This document shows positions 16,707 through 27,365 of a stretch of DNA of 64,000 nt, piece after piece (the first letter of the stretch is position 1; each line of letters opens with the position of its first letter). The stretch is taken from NCBI RefSeq assembly GCF_000420865.1, contig NZ_ATVT01000005.1, forward strand, positions 1 through 64,000, given 5' to 3'. The notes beneath the pieces were generated by a model, which searched no databases, was not told the DNA's origin, and was given only the letters and a program-made list of their open reading frames with translations. Source of the DNA: Butyrivibrio sp. XPD2006. Its GTDB lineage: Bacteria > Bacillota > Clostridia > Lachnospirales > Lachnospiraceae. The position numbers and the translations under genes were made by a program.

Positions 16707-16764
16707 ACTTATACCTCACTATAAGTGTTCTGTCTTTTACAAAGCTGCTGCTCTAAAGCATAAT
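16707..16764 (+). promoter_or_regulatory. Operator and promoter of sulfur unit A
   Basis: A perfect inverted repeat ACTTATA-N6-TATAAGT fills 16707-16726. Eight bases later comes a -35-like TTTTAC (16735-16740), then 18 bp, then the -10 box CATAAT (16759-16764). The same layout recurs at 31198 and 39680, and in weaker form at 22540 and 36198. A site of this size about 45-65 bp upstream of the start of transcription is typical for a LysR-type activator. Confidence 0.75.
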
Positions 16765-16806
16765 CCTTAATAACAAATTCAATCCGTTTTGAGGAGGGCA
16801 AAAATT

Positions 16807-17748
16807 ATGAAGAAGAATTTTATTGCTACAGTTTTAGGAACAGCATTGCTTGTTGGATCACTTACAGGTTGCGGGGAGGCAGCTACAGCAAGTGCAAACA
16901 CATCAGAAGCTAAGACAGAGGAAGCAGGCACAGAAGCAGCTGAGAATACAGCAGCTACAGAGACAGCTGATCAGGCAGAGCCAGTAGAAGTTAAGACCAT
17001 CAAGGCTGCAACAGGCGGCGGACCTAAGCCTTACGTATATGTTGGAGAGGATGATCAGCCTACAGGTTATGACATCGAAGTTTTGAAGGCAGTATTCGAC
17101 ATTATTCCTGAATATGATCTTGAGATCGAGGTTACTGATTTCCCTTCAGTATTCGCAGGACTTAATGCAGGTAACTACCAGATCGGTGTAAACAATTTCT
17201 CATATAACGAAGAGAGAGCAGCTTCATATCTCTACTCACTTCCTTATGACAAGGTAAGCTACGTATTCGTTTATGGTAAGGATCAGACACCTATCACATC
17301 TCTTAAAGATGCAGCAGGCCTTTCATTTGAAGGTGGTGCAGGAGTTTCTGTTACAAATGCGATTGAGCACTGGAACGAGCAGAACCCTGATGCACAGGTA
17401 AACATCACATACACAGAGGCTGATACAACAGTAACACTTCAGCACATCCAGGATGGAACAACATCATTCGGAATCATCGATGGTCCTATGTACACAGCTT
17501 ATGTAGATGAGTACGGATTTGACATCGACAAGTCAAACATCCCTGAGGAAGAAGTAAAGCTTATCGCTGATAACCTCTATGCATATTACATTCTTCCCAA
17601 GGATGAGACAGAGCTCAGAGACAAGATTGATGATGCTATCAAGCAGCTCAAGGCTGACGGAACTCTGAAGAAGCTCTCAGAGCAGTACTTTGGCGGAGTT
17701 GATCAGTCACCCGAAGATGAGATCCTTAATGCAGGAAAGACAAACTAA
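16807..17748 (+). CDS. Amino acid ABC transporter substrate-binding lipoprotein (unit A)
   Basis: The 313-residue protein has a lipoprotein signal ending in LTGC (about residues 19-22), a long Ala/Thr/Glu linker to about residue 65, and a family 3 solute-binding domain. GYDIEVLKAVFDIIPEYDLEIE and the EQYFGG end are family marks. GAGGAGGG lies 8 bp before the ATG at 16807. No permease or ATPase follows in this unit; both are in unit C (31291-32786), which carries the same operator, so the three probably form one importer. A cysteine- or cystine-like sulfur compound is the likely cargo from context. Confidence 0.88.
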   Translation: MKKNFIATVLGTALLVGSLTGCGEAATASANTSEAKTEEAGTEAAENTAATETADQAEPVEVKTIKAATGGGPKPYVYVGEDDQPTGYDIEVLKAVFDIIPEYDLEIEVTDFPSVFAGLNAGNYQIGVNNFSYNEERAASYLYSLPYDKVSYVFVYGKDQTPITSLKDAAGLSFEGGAGVSVTNAIEHWNEQNPDAQVNITYTEADTTVTLQHIQDGTTSFGIIDGPMYTAYVDEYGFDIDKSNIPEEEVKLIADNLYAYYILPKDETELRDKIDDAIKQLKADGTLKKLSEQYFGGVDQSPEDEILNAGKTN

Positions 17749-17754
17749 GAGATC

Positions 17755-18276
17755 ATGAACATAACTTATAAGACTACAAAAGAGAATATTAACTGGGAGG
17801 AGGTTGCGGATGTTCTCAGAAGATCCCACCTCTCCGACCACTCTGCTAAAGAACAGCAGATTGCTTTTGAAAACAGCTACGCCGTCGTATTTGTATACGA
17901 CGGCGAACGCATAGTCGGAGTTGCAAGAGCGCTCTCCGACGGACTCTTCCAGGCGGCCGTTTACAACGTAGCCCTTGATGAAGAGTACCAGGGAAAAGGA
18001 ATCGGAAGGCAGCTTATAGGAAAACTCCTCGATCAGTTAAAGGGGCAGAACGTAATCCTATATACTCATCCGCATACTGTGGAGATGTATGAGAAATTCG
18101 GATTCAGAAGAGCAAAGACAGCTTTAGAGCTCTTTTCCGGATCTGCGGAGGAACTGGGCTGGATGGAAGATGTGGGATTCTTTCTTCCTAATGATTACAG
18201 ATTTGAGGATGAAAAAGACAGATCTGACATGAAGGGGCCAACATGGAAAAACCCCGATTCAAGGATAGAAGTATAA
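17755..18276 (+). CDS. GNAT family N-acetyltransferase
   Basis: The 173-residue protein has the GNAT fold, with the acetyl-CoA loop EEYQGKGIGRQLIGKLL (about residues 80-96) and the late YEKFGF motif. It starts 6 bp after the binding-protein stop. In Bacillus subtilis an acetyltransferase (SnaA) sits with cystine-type importers and acts on S-substituted cysteines; a similar job is possible here, but the sequence alone does not show the substrate. Confidence 0.85.
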   Translation: MNITYKTTKENINWEEVADVLRRSHLSDHSAKEQQIAFENSYAVVFVYDGERIVGVARALSDGLFQAAVYNVALDEEYQGKGIGRQLIGKLLDQLKGQNVILYTHPHTVEMYEKFGFRRAKTALELFSGSAEELGWMEDVGFFLPNDYRFEDEKDRSDMKGPTWKNPDSRIEV

Positions 18277-18289
18277 AGGGGAGGCGGGT

Positions 18290-19753
18290 ATGTCATATAT
18301 AGTTCCGTTTCAGACAGTGGAGCTGTTTGAGAATACATTCAAAAAACAGATAAATAAATCTACCGGAAAAGTTGAAGGCAGGAAGTTTGTCTTTGACAAA
18401 TTATTCGGTGAGGGAGAGGATAAGCTTCCTGTAGAAGCAGACAGATACAGACTCATCTGGATGCCGGGATGTCCGCATTCAAACAAGGCGGTTATAACAC
18501 TAAGGCTCCTGGGGCTGGACAGAGTTATCAGTATCGGCGAAACAGGCATATTAAGAGATCCGAGAGGATGGGTATTCTCGGAAGATCTCGGAGAAGTTGA
18601 TCCTGTCCTCAAGATCCACTATCTCGATGACGCATACCTTAAGGGAGACCCTACCTTTACCGGAAGGTCAACGGTTCCGGCAATCGTGGATGTACAAACC
18701 GGCGCGGTTGCCCAGAACGATCCGATAAATATACCTAAATACCTTGTACTTGACTGGAAAAAGTATCACAAAGAAAACGCTCCCGACCTCTATCCGGAGG
18801 AGCTCAGAGATGAAATAGATGAGTGGAGCGATTTCATCAACAAGAAGGTTGACGCCTACGGCTGCGGATTTGCAAGAAATCAGGAGACTTTCGATGAGTC
18901 TTTTGATAACTACTTCAGAACACTGGATACTCTGGAGGAGAGATTAAAGGACAGAAGATTCATAAACGGAGACCATATAACACTTTCCGATATTCACCTG
19001 TATGTTGCACTGATCCGTTTCCATATCAACTACCATCTGGTTTTTGGTGTCAACAAGAAAAGACTTCAGGATTACCCGAATTTATGGGGATACACAAGAG
19101 ACATCTATCAGACTTCAGGGTTTTACGAGTATACAAAACTTGAGCTGATCAAAAAACATTATCAGTTATCACCTCACATGAGAGCCAAGCTCGGCAATGT
19201 CCACGGCCTTATAGGAACAGGCCCCGACAACAGGCAGCTCCTTGCTCCGACCGGAAGAGAGAAGCTCTCAAAAGACCCGGAGAACAAGTTCACTTTGGAG
19301 GAATCTGCCCATGAGCTTTATAAACATGAAAACCCGGAAAACGAAAAGAAATATATTGAGTTTGCTCTTTTGGAACCCATTAAAAGAGCAGCGGGAGCGA
19401 CTTATCAGAATGAGCTCGAAAGATGGGCGCATCTGGAGGAGGATGCTTTTGGAGAACTTGACAGGAGACTTGGTAATACCGAGTTTCTTCTGGGAGATGA
19501 GATAAGTGAAGCCGATGAAGTGCTTTATAAGACACTGCTTCGCCATGATCACATCTACTACTATCTGTACAAGTTGAATTTTGCCAAGACCACTGATTAT
19601 CCCAACCTGAAAAGATATATCGACAAACTTTCGAAGGTACAGGAAATCAGCGATTCTATAGATATTGTAAAAGAAAAAGAGCAGGCATTTCTGGAACTGG
19701 AAGATGAGAGAAATCCATATCATCTGATTTTCAGAGGACCTGAAATCATATAA
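18290..19753 (+). CDS. Xi-class GST-like protein with an extra C-terminal helical domain
   Basis: The first 330 residues follow the glutathionyl-hydroquinone reductase (YqjG/ECM4) pattern: LPVEADRYRLIWMPGCPHSNK with the reactive cysteine C61, GRSTVPAIVD, APDLYPEELRDEIDEWSDFINKKVDAYGCGFA and the DITLSDIHLYVALIRF-like C-terminal domain. The usual CPWA is CPHS here. At 487 residues it is about 150 longer than normal; the extra part repeats the helical domain (LEEDAFGELDRRLGNTEFLLGDEISEADEVLYKTLLRHD, DYPNLKRYIDKL). Glutathione is not expected in this lineage, so the thiol partner is unknown. A GGGGAGG site precedes the ATG. Confidence 0.8.
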   Translation: MSYIVPFQTVELFENTFKKQINKSTGKVEGRKFVFDKLFGEGEDKLPVEADRYRLIWMPGCPHSNKAVITLRLLGLDRVISIGETGILRDPRGWVFSEDLGEVDPVLKIHYLDDAYLKGDPTFTGRSTVPAIVDVQTGAVAQNDPINIPKYLVLDWKKYHKENAPDLYPEELRDEIDEWSDFINKKVDAYGCGFARNQETFDESFDNYFRTLDTLEERLKDRRFINGDHITLSDIHLYVALIRFHINYHLVFGVNKKRLQDYPNLWGYTRDIYQTSGFYEYTKLELIKKHYQLSPHMRAKLGNVHGLIGTGPDNRQLLAPTGREKLSKDPENKFTLEESAHELYKHENPENEKKYIEFALLEPIKRAAGATYQNELERWAHLEEDAFGELDRRLGNTEFLLGDEISEADEVLYKTLLRHDHIYYYLYKLNFAKTTDYPNLKRYIDKLSKVQEISDSIDIVKEKEQAFLELEDERNPYHLIFRGPEII

Positions 19754-19769
19754 ATGTAGGAGGAGAACC

Positions 19770-20816
19770 ATGCCGGAATTAGAAGCAGCTGCATGCTCAC
19801 TTGCAGCACACAGACAAAAGATAGAACAGCAGAGCAGGAATAATTCGGGATTTGGCAATGTTGCCTCATCTGAACTTAAGGGCGAGATCGCCGAGAACGG
19901 AGCTTTTGTCAGACAGAAGAACAGGTTTGACACCCCGTTTGGAAATGAGGAGGGACAGCTCCCTGTAGAGAAGGGAAGATACAGGCTTATCTGGACACCT
20001 CTTTGTCCCTGGGCTACAAGACAGGTCATCGCTTTCGGCCTTCTTGGTATCACGGAAGATATTATCAGTGTAGGCAAGGTGGCACCGATCAGAACCCCCA
20101 AGGGATGGGAGTTTTCACTGGATGAAGGCGGAGTGGATCCGGTACTTGGAATCCGCTACCTCCCCGAGATCTACGCTGAGACAGATCCTGAATATCAGGG
20201 AAGAGCAACAGTTCCTACAATAGTTGACCTAAAGACCAGAAAGGTTGTCAACAACGACTATCACAAACTGACCAATTACTGGGAGACAGTATGGAAGCCG
20301 TTCTGGAAAGATGGAGCACCCGATCTTTATCCGCAGGAACTCAGAACAGGTATTGATGCTCTCAATGAGATAATCTTTAACGAGATCAACAACGGTGTAT
20401 ATAAGGCCGGTTTTGCGAGAACTCAGGAGCAGTATGAGCTCAACTACAAACTTGTCTTTGACAGACTGGACTGGCTGGAGGAGCACCTTAAGGACAACAG
20501 ATTCCTCTTCGGAGACAGACTCACAGACTCCGACATAAGACTTTATGTGACCCTGGCCCGTTTTGATACAGCATACTATTTTGGATTCAGACTCAATAAG
20601 AAGCGTATCAGGGATTATGAGAATCTCTGGAATTATTCCAAGGAACTCTATTCTATCCCGGCATTTAAAAATGCAACGGATTTTGATGCGATAAAGAGAG
20701 GATACCTCCTTGGTGCAAACAAGAATCCGAACGAAATACTTCCGCTCGGACCTGATAACAGTGCGTGGGAAGAGCCAAATAACAGAGCAGAGAAATTCGG
20801 AAAACTGGTGATTTGA
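19770..20816 (+). CDS. Xi-class GST-like protein (glutathionyl-hydroquinone reductase family)
   Basis: The 348-residue protein keeps the full family pattern: LPVEKGRYRLIWTPLCPWATR with C79 in an intact CPWA, the GWEFSLDEGGVDPVLGIRYLPEIY stretch, GRATVPTIVDLKTRKVVNNDYHKLTNY, and a GDRLTDSDIRLYVTLARFD helical domain. It begins with ACSLAAHRQK, a short segment shared with the paralogue at 32811. Known relatives reduce glutathionyl-hydroquinones; here the substrate is unknown. It starts 16 bp after the previous paralogue with AGGAGG before the ATG. Confidence 0.87.
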   Translation: MPELEAAACSLAAHRQKIEQQSRNNSGFGNVASSELKGEIAENGAFVRQKNRFDTPFGNEEGQLPVEKGRYRLIWTPLCPWATRQVIAFGLLGITEDIISVGKVAPIRTPKGWEFSLDEGGVDPVLGIRYLPEIYAETDPEYQGRATVPTIVDLKTRKVVNNDYHKLTNYWETVWKPFWKDGAPDLYPQELRTGIDALNEIIFNEINNGVYKAGFARTQEQYELNYKLVFDRLDWLEEHLKDNRFLFGDRLTDSDIRLYVTLARFDTAYYFGFRLNKKRIRDYENLWNYSKELYSIPAFKNATDFDAIKRGYLLGANKNPNEILPLGPDNSAWEEPNNRAEKFGKLVI

Positions 20817-20829
20817 GGGGGATAAAAAA

Positions 20830-21819
20830 GTGGCAGTAGTAGATCACGTAACCAATAAAGAAGTACAGCAGAACGGGAAATTTGAAAGGCAGCCCAACAG
20901 GTTCACAACACCTTTTGGCGAGGGCCCCGGCGAACTGCCCGTAGAAGCAAACAGATACAGACTGTTGTGGGCTCCGGTATGTCCCTGGGCCAACAGATCC
21001 ATCATTGTAAGAGAGCTTTTGGGGCTTGAAGATGTAATCTCTGTAGGAACTCTTGATCCCATAAGACCCGACGTACCGTGGTCAGACTGGTCTTTTACTC
21101 TGGACGAGGATGACAAAGATCCTGTGCTGGGAATAAAGCTTCTTAGCGAAGCGTATAAAAAAGCTGACCCTGATTATGACGGAAGGTTTACTGTTCCTGC
21201 ACTGGTTGACCTTACAACAGGAAAAGTCGTAAACAACGATTACTTCAATCTTACGCTTTACTTTGAAACAAAATGGGAGAAGTTCCACAAGGAAGGAGCA
21301 CCTGACCTTTACCCTGAAGAACTGCGGGATGAGATAGATGAGCTCAATGCCTTTATCTTCCACGACGTGAACAACGGTGTTTACAAGGCCGGTTTCGCCA
21401 AGAGCCAGGAGGCCTACGAGGATGCGTTCCATCTTGTGTTCAACGCCTTCGATAAGCTTGAGGAGAGACTTTCCGACAGGAGATTTCTCTTTGGCGACTA
21501 TATAACAGAGTCAGACGTAAGACTCTATGTCACACTTGCAAGATTTGATGTGGCATACTTTAACGGCTTTAGAGTAAACAAGAAGATGCTCAAGGACTAT
21601 CCGAATCTTTGGGGATATGCAAGAGATCTTTATGAGGAGAAGGCCTTTGGCGGAAACACAGATTTTGATGCGATCAAGAAGCACTATCACCTGTGCTGCC
21701 TTGAGACCAATCCGCTGAACATCCTTCCGGCAGGCCCGGATCTCTCGATCTGGAAAGAGCCGCACGGCAGAGAGAAGTTAAGTAAAGATCCAAATAACAA
21801 ATACAGAAAGAAGGGTTGA
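20830..21819 (+). CDS. Xi-class GST-like protein (glutathionyl-hydroquinone reductase family)
   Basis: This 329-residue paralogue has LPVEANRYRLLWAPVCPWANR with C51 in CPWA, GRFTVPALVDLTTGKVVNNDYFNL and GDYITESDVRLYVTLARFD. It lacks the ACSL N-terminal segment of its neighbours. The start is a GTG at 20830 after GAGGGGG; no ATG fits. Gene spacing of 13 bp to the previous gene and 4 bp to the next shows one operon. Confidence 0.87.
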   Translation: MAVVDHVTNKEVQQNGKFERQPNRFTTPFGEGPGELPVEANRYRLLWAPVCPWANRSIIVRELLGLEDVISVGTLDPIRPDVPWSDWSFTLDEDDKDPVLGIKLLSEAYKKADPDYDGRFTVPALVDLTTGKVVNNDYFNLTLYFETKWEKFHKEGAPDLYPEELRDEIDELNAFIFHDVNNGVYKAGFAKSQEAYEDAFHLVFNAFDKLEERLSDRRFLFGDYITESDVRLYVTLARFDVAYFNGFRVNKKMLKDYPNLWGYARDLYEEKAFGGNTDFDAIKKHYHLCCLETNPLNILPAGPDLSIWKEPHGREKLSKDPNNKYRKKG

Positions 21820-21823
21820 GAGC

Positions 21824-22339
21824 ATGGAAGCGTTCAGAGTAACAAAAGATTCACCAAAATGGCTTTTTGAGGCCTATGATTATGCAAGGACAGATGCATT
21901 TGTTTTCGGACAGAATATTCCCATCAGCGTGGAGTATTCACACGATGAGCCTATTGATGATGATTACAAAGCAGTTGTACTTATAGATGATAACAAGCCG
22001 GTTGCAGGGTGCAAGATTACTTTTCCCTTTGACGGAGTAGGCAAGATCGGAAGGGTCTGCGTCATCAGGCAGTACCAGAAAAACGGCGTGGGAAGTAAGC
22101 TCATTGATGAGGCAGAGGAGTGGATACATGAGTTTGACGTATCCAAGATTGTTATAAACAGTCAGGACAGAGCGCAGGGATTCTATGAGAAGCTGGGATA
22201 CAAGCTTGTTCCGAAGGTGAACCCCAGAGCATACGAAGAAATAGTTGTTGATAGCGAAGATCAGATTCCAAAGGACTATACGCCCAAGAAGAATGATCTG
22301 GGATTCTCATGTGTTCTTGTTGAAAAATACGTTTCATGA
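21824..22339 (+). CDS. GNAT family N-acetyltransferase
   Basis: The 171-residue protein has the GNAT core: AGCKITFPFDG strand, the acetyl-CoA loop RQYQKNGVGSKLIDEAEEW (about 85-103) and YEKLGY. It is not close to the acetyltransferase at 17755, so the operon has two different ones. The ATG lies 4 bp after the preceding stop. Substrate is not visible. Confidence 0.83.
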   Translation: MEAFRVTKDSPKWLFEAYDYARTDAFVFGQNIPISVEYSHDEPIDDDYKAVVLIDDNKPVAGCKITFPFDGVGKIGRVCVIRQYQKNGVGSKLIDEAEEWIHEFDVSKIVINSQDRAQGFYEKLGYKLVPKVNPRAYEEIVVDSEDQIPKDYTPKKNDLGFSCVLVEKYVS

Positions 22340-22370
22340 CTTTGTTTTTTGACAGACGGGAGGAGATACT

Positions 22371-22538
22371 ATGGCAAACGAAGACACAACAAGACAGGAA
22401 TCCGGAAACCGTGATGGGGAAATCTGGCAGGATATAAAGCAGAAAATAGCTGATCTGAACTACGGCAATGTGAATATCACAGTTCAGGACGGCAAGATAA
22501 TCCAGGTTGAGACAAGCCAGAAGACGAGATATAAATAA
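22371..22538 (+). CDS. YezD/DUF2292 small protein
   Basis: This 55-residue protein starts at an ATG with GGGAGGAG 7 bp upstream. The second half, IWQDIKQKIADLNYGNVNITVQDGKIIQVETSQKTRY, matches the short YezD family, in which NYG-V-ITVQDGKIIQIE is the conserved core. YezD genes are found beside sulfur uptake and assimilation genes in many Firmicutes, which fits the surroundings. The molecular role is not known. It ends unit A; the unit B promoter starts just after its stop codon. Confidence 0.8.
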   Translation: MANEDTTRQESGNRDGEIWQDIKQKIADLNYGNVNITVQDGKIIQVETSQKTRYK

Positions 22539-22539
22539 T

Positions 22540-22596
22540 CGTTATCGCTCGATATAAGTGTTTCATAATAGGCAAAAGACCTGAGATATGTATAAT
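22540..22596 (+). promoter_or_regulatory. Operator and promoter of unit B (nitrogenase-like operon)
   Basis: The right half TATAAGT of the shared operator is at 22553-22559; the left half at 22540-22546 (CGTTATC) keeps only TTAT. A perfect -10 box TATAAT at 22591-22596 lies 32 bp after the operator, the same distance as in units A, C and E. The -35 region is poor, as expected for an activated promoter. Confidence 0.6.
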
Positions 22597-22653
22597 GATA
22601 CCTAACAAGGATTTACGTAGATCAATCAAATAAGTATGATTACTGACCGGACA

Positions 22654-22702
22654 ACCGGAGGTAAAAGCAAAAGAACAAATTGCTTTTACCTCCGGTTTTT
22701 TT
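22654..22702 (+). terminator. Leader terminator (candidate attenuator) ahead of the nitrogenase-like operon
   Basis: A perfect 17-bp stem (22654-22670 with 22680-22696), a 9-base loop and seven T residues form a very strong terminator. It lies after the unit B promoter (-10 at 22591) and only 9 bp before the ribosome site of the first gene, so transcripts from that promoter must pass it. It may also stop read-through from unit A. A small hairpin-forming stretch (AATCA with TGATT, about 22624-22641) precedes it. No known riboswitch was recognised. Confidence 0.85.
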
Positions 22703-22728
22703 CTTGGCAGAGAGGAGACGTGAAAAAA

Positions 22729-23853
22729 ATGAATATCAGGAATTTGAAAAGGATTATTGCAGTACTCGGCACAGTTGCACTTGTCGGCGCAACAGTAGCC
22801 TGCGGCGGATCAAAAGCTGAAGTTGCAGGTGTAAAAAAAACAGATACGGTGGAGAAAGTTCGAATCGGACTGGTTACGACTGGAGCAGTGAGACCGGCGT
22901 TGGTTGTAGCTGCGAATGAGCTTGGCTACTACGCAGAAGAGGGACTTGATGTTGAATTCATTCCTCTAGATGACAGTGCACAGGGAATTGCAGCACTGGG
23001 AACAGGCAAGCTTGAAGTTTGGCCTTATGCTGTTACACCGTCTCTTTCACAGATAGCACAGGGAAATGATCTGGTGATATTTGCAGGAACAGCAACAGAA
23101 GGATCCTCGATGGTCAAGGGGAAGGGCAACGAGGATGTAGACTTTAGAGATTATCAGAACTGGGTTGGAAAGAACATTGCATTCCAGTCAACAAGCACAA
23201 CTCATCCGCTTATTCTTAAGCTTTTAAAAGACAACGGTGTGAACCCTGACGATATCAACTGGGTTGAGATTTCCAGCGAAGAGCAGGTTCTTGAGGCTCT
23301 GAAGAAAGGAAGCGTTGATGCAGGATTCCTTACAGAGGAAAGACTTATTGTAGGTCAGAAATCAGGACTGGTTGAGGCATTCCAGCTGGCAGAGGTTCTT
23401 GGAAACTATGTATGCTGCAGACAGACAGCAAACGGAACTTACTTCAAAGAACACCGGGATACATTTAAAAAGATTATAAGAGCCCAGATCAGGGCACTGA
23501 GAGATTACAGAGACGATACACCAAAGGTTGTAAAAGCTGTTTCAGATTACATCGATCAGGACTACGAGTATGTTGAACACTACATCGCAACTCCAAACCC
23601 TGTAGCAACCGGAGCATTTGCTCAGTACAAAAACCCTGTAAGCCCGGATCCTTTGTATAACAAGGTTGAAGAGCTCTACAACGCTCAGATCGACGCAGGC
23701 TTCTTTAGTCCTGCAGAGGGTGTTAACCTTAAGGACCACTTTGATATTTCTCTCTTTGAAGAGGCAGCAAAAGAGCTTATTGAGGAGTATCCGGATGACA
23801 AAGCGTATCAGGAAATCCTCGATCTCTTTTACAAAAACAACTCAAATTACTAA
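22729..23853 (+). CDS. SsuA/TauA-like ABC transporter substrate-binding lipoprotein
   Basis: The 374-residue protein has a lipoprotein signal with lipobox VACG (cysteine near residue 26) and the NMT1/SsuA-type binding fold: RIGLVTTGAVRPALVVAANELGYYAEEGLDVEFI, then a WPYAVTPSLSQIAQGNDLVIFAG stretch that lines the pocket. Members carry sulfonates, taurine, nitrate or pyrimidine precursors. As first gene of the nitrogenase-like operon it probably brings in the substrate of that enzyme. The ATG at 22729 is preferred; a GTG at 22720 is in frame but only 2 bp from GAGAGGAG. Confidence 0.85.
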   Translation: MNIRNLKRIIAVLGTVALVGATVACGGSKAEVAGVKKTDTVEKVRIGLVTTGAVRPALVVAANELGYYAEEGLDVEFIPLDDSAQGIAALGTGKLEVWPYAVTPSLSQIAQGNDLVIFAGTATEGSSMVKGKGNEDVDFRDYQNWVGKNIAFQSTSTTHPLILKLLKDNGVNPDDINWVEISSEEQVLEALKKGSVDAGFLTEERLIVGQKSGLVEAFQLAEVLGNYVCCRQTANGTYFKEHRDTFKKIIRAQIRALRDYRDDTPKVVKAVSDYIDQDYEYVEHYIATPNPVATGAFAQYKNPVSPDPLYNKVEELYNAQIDAGFFSPAEGVNLKDHFDISLFEEAAKELIEEYPDDKAYQEILDLFYKNNSNY

Positions 23854-23873
23854 TTATTCTTCAGGAGGTTTGT

Positions 23874-24674
23874 ATGCCTGATATTGATGTAAAAAATGTG
23901 TCATTTGAATATGAATACGAAAACAAGAAATATCTGGCTCTTGATAATGTTAGCCTGAGGATTCAGGACGGAGAATTTGTTTGCATCATAGGTCAGTCAG
24001 GGTGTGGAAAAAGCACCCTGATCACCTTGATGGAAGGTTTGCAAAAACCTTTGGCAGGTCAGATCCTGATTGGCGATAAAAATGTCGACGGGCCGGGCAA
24101 GGACAGATGCATGGTATTCCAGCATTACTCATTGTTTGCCTGGCTTACGGCCGAGAGAAATGTAATTTTCGGAATCAAGCAGGTATATCCAAAGATGCCT
24201 AAAAAAGATCTGGACAGGATCGCTACAGATTATCTGCATAAAGTAGGTCTGGAAGGATATGAGAACAAATATCCCAGACAGCTCTCCGGAGGACAGCAGC
24301 AAAGAGTAGCCATCGCAAGAAGTCTTGCGATGAATCCGGACATCCTTCTCATGGATGAGCCCTTCGGAGCTGTAGATACCAAGACCAGAACAGAGCTTCA
24401 GGATCTTTTGCTTGATCTTTGCAGAAACGAAGAAAAGAAGAGAACAGTCGTGTTCATTACTCATGATGTTGATGAAGCGCTTTATCTTGCAGACAGAATC
24501 ATATTCATGCAGCCAAAGAAAATACGAAGAGACATTCAGACAGGTTTCGGAAAAGACAGAAAAAGAGATGAACTTACTTCAAGCCCTGAATACCAGAGCC
24601 TGAGAAGAGAACTCATCGGTCTGTTCTACGAGAGAGTCAGGGATGAGATCGCAGAGGAAGGAGCTTACATATGA
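23874..24674 (+). CDS. SsuB/TauB-like ABC transporter ATP-binding protein
   Basis: The 266-residue ATPase has Walker A GQSGCGKST, signature LSGGQQQR and Walker B ILLMDEPFGAVD. The FGAVD after Walker B is typical of the nitrate/sulfonate/taurine group. AGGAGG precedes the ATG by 6 bp, and its TGA overlaps the permease start (ATGATG). Confidence 0.9.
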   Translation: MPDIDVKNVSFEYEYENKKYLALDNVSLRIQDGEFVCIIGQSGCGKSTLITLMEGLQKPLAGQILIGDKNVDGPGKDRCMVFQHYSLFAWLTAERNVIFGIKQVYPKMPKKDLDRIATDYLHKVGLEGYENKYPRQLSGGQQQRVAIARSLAMNPDILLMDEPFGAVDTKTRTELQDLLLDLCRNEEKKRTVVFITHDVDEALYLADRIIFMQPKKIRRDIQTGFGKDRKRDELTSSPEYQSLRRELIGLFYERVRDEIAEEGAYI

Positions 24675-25576
24675 TGGGTATTATCTTTAACCTTCCAAAT
24701 CTTTTATACGTAGTGGCAGTGGCAATCTCTTTTATCAAACCCGATTACGAAATGCAGTCGCCAATCGCATACATCATTGTGCTCACATTTTTTGAACTGG
24801 CGCACTTAAGAAGCAGAATTTCTCAAAAAGAGGACGGACATCCCGATGACATGTACGCCATCATCTTTGGAATTGCACTTTTGTGGGATGTTGAAGCCAA
24901 GTTTATAAAGAGTCTTCACTACACGGTATTTCCACCGCCGGAAAATGTGTTTGCAATCTTCACTCAGGACTACGACAAGATGGTCCAGGGCTTTTTCCAT
25001 TCAATCGGCCTGATCTTCGCAGGAGTCGGCCTTGGAATGTTTTTCGGAGTGTTCCTTGGGCTTCTGATTGGATGGAACTTAAGAGCAAGACAGTCACTGA
25101 CCCCGATCATAAACGTGATCGCAGCCATACCGGCGCTTGTATACGCACCCTACGTTGTAGCTGTTGCACCTGATTTCAAATCGGCGTCAATAATAACGAT
25201 CTTCCTTGGAATATTTTTCCCGACGCTGATGAACATGATAGGAAATGTTGCAGCAGTGGATAAGAGACTGATAGACAGTGCAAAATCCTTAAATCTTTCA
25301 TCCTTTGACATGATATTTAAAGTTCTTTTACCGGATTGTGCAATACCTGTCATCACGAGTTTAAGAATCAGGATTTCCGCAGCGTTCATGATACTGACCA
25401 TGGCAGAGACCATAGGCTCTAACACTGGGCTGGGTTATTACGTAAGAAAGTGGTCAAGCTTTGCCGATTACGAAAGAGTTTTTGCGGGAATCATTTTAAT
25501 AGCTGTTGTAGTTACGGCGATCAACAGTCTGATAAAGATATTTGAAGGCCACACAATGAAGTGGACCACAGCATAA
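24671..25576 (+). CDS. SsuC/TauC-like ABC transporter permease
   Basis: The 301-residue membrane protein has an unusual N-terminal part with two extra hydrophobic segments (about residues 5-45), then the normal six-segment permease core. The EAA-like loop is DSAKSLNLSSFDMIFKVLLPDCAIPV. With the two genes before it, it forms an importer of the nitrate/sulfonate/taurine class. The start overlaps the ATPase stop by 4 bp. Confidence 0.87.
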   Translation: MMGIIFNLPNLLYVVAVAISFIKPDYEMQSPIAYIIVLTFFELAHLRSRISQKEDGHPDDMYAIIFGIALLWDVEAKFIKSLHYTVFPPPENVFAIFTQDYDKMVQGFFHSIGLIFAGVGLGMFFGVFLGLLIGWNLRARQSLTPIINVIAAIPALVYAPYVVAVAPDFKSASIITIFLGIFFPTLMNMIGNVAAVDKRLIDSAKSLNLSSFDMIFKVLLPDCAIPVITSLRIRISAAFMILTMAETIGSNTGLGYYVRKWSSFADYERVFAGIILIAVVVTAINSLIKIFEGHTMKWTTA

Positions 25577-25603
25577 AGAAACAGAAAAAGGATAGAGGAA
25601 ATA

Positions 25604-27341
<1,738 letters not shown>

Positions 27342-27365
27342 TGCAGAAACAGACAGGAGGCAATA

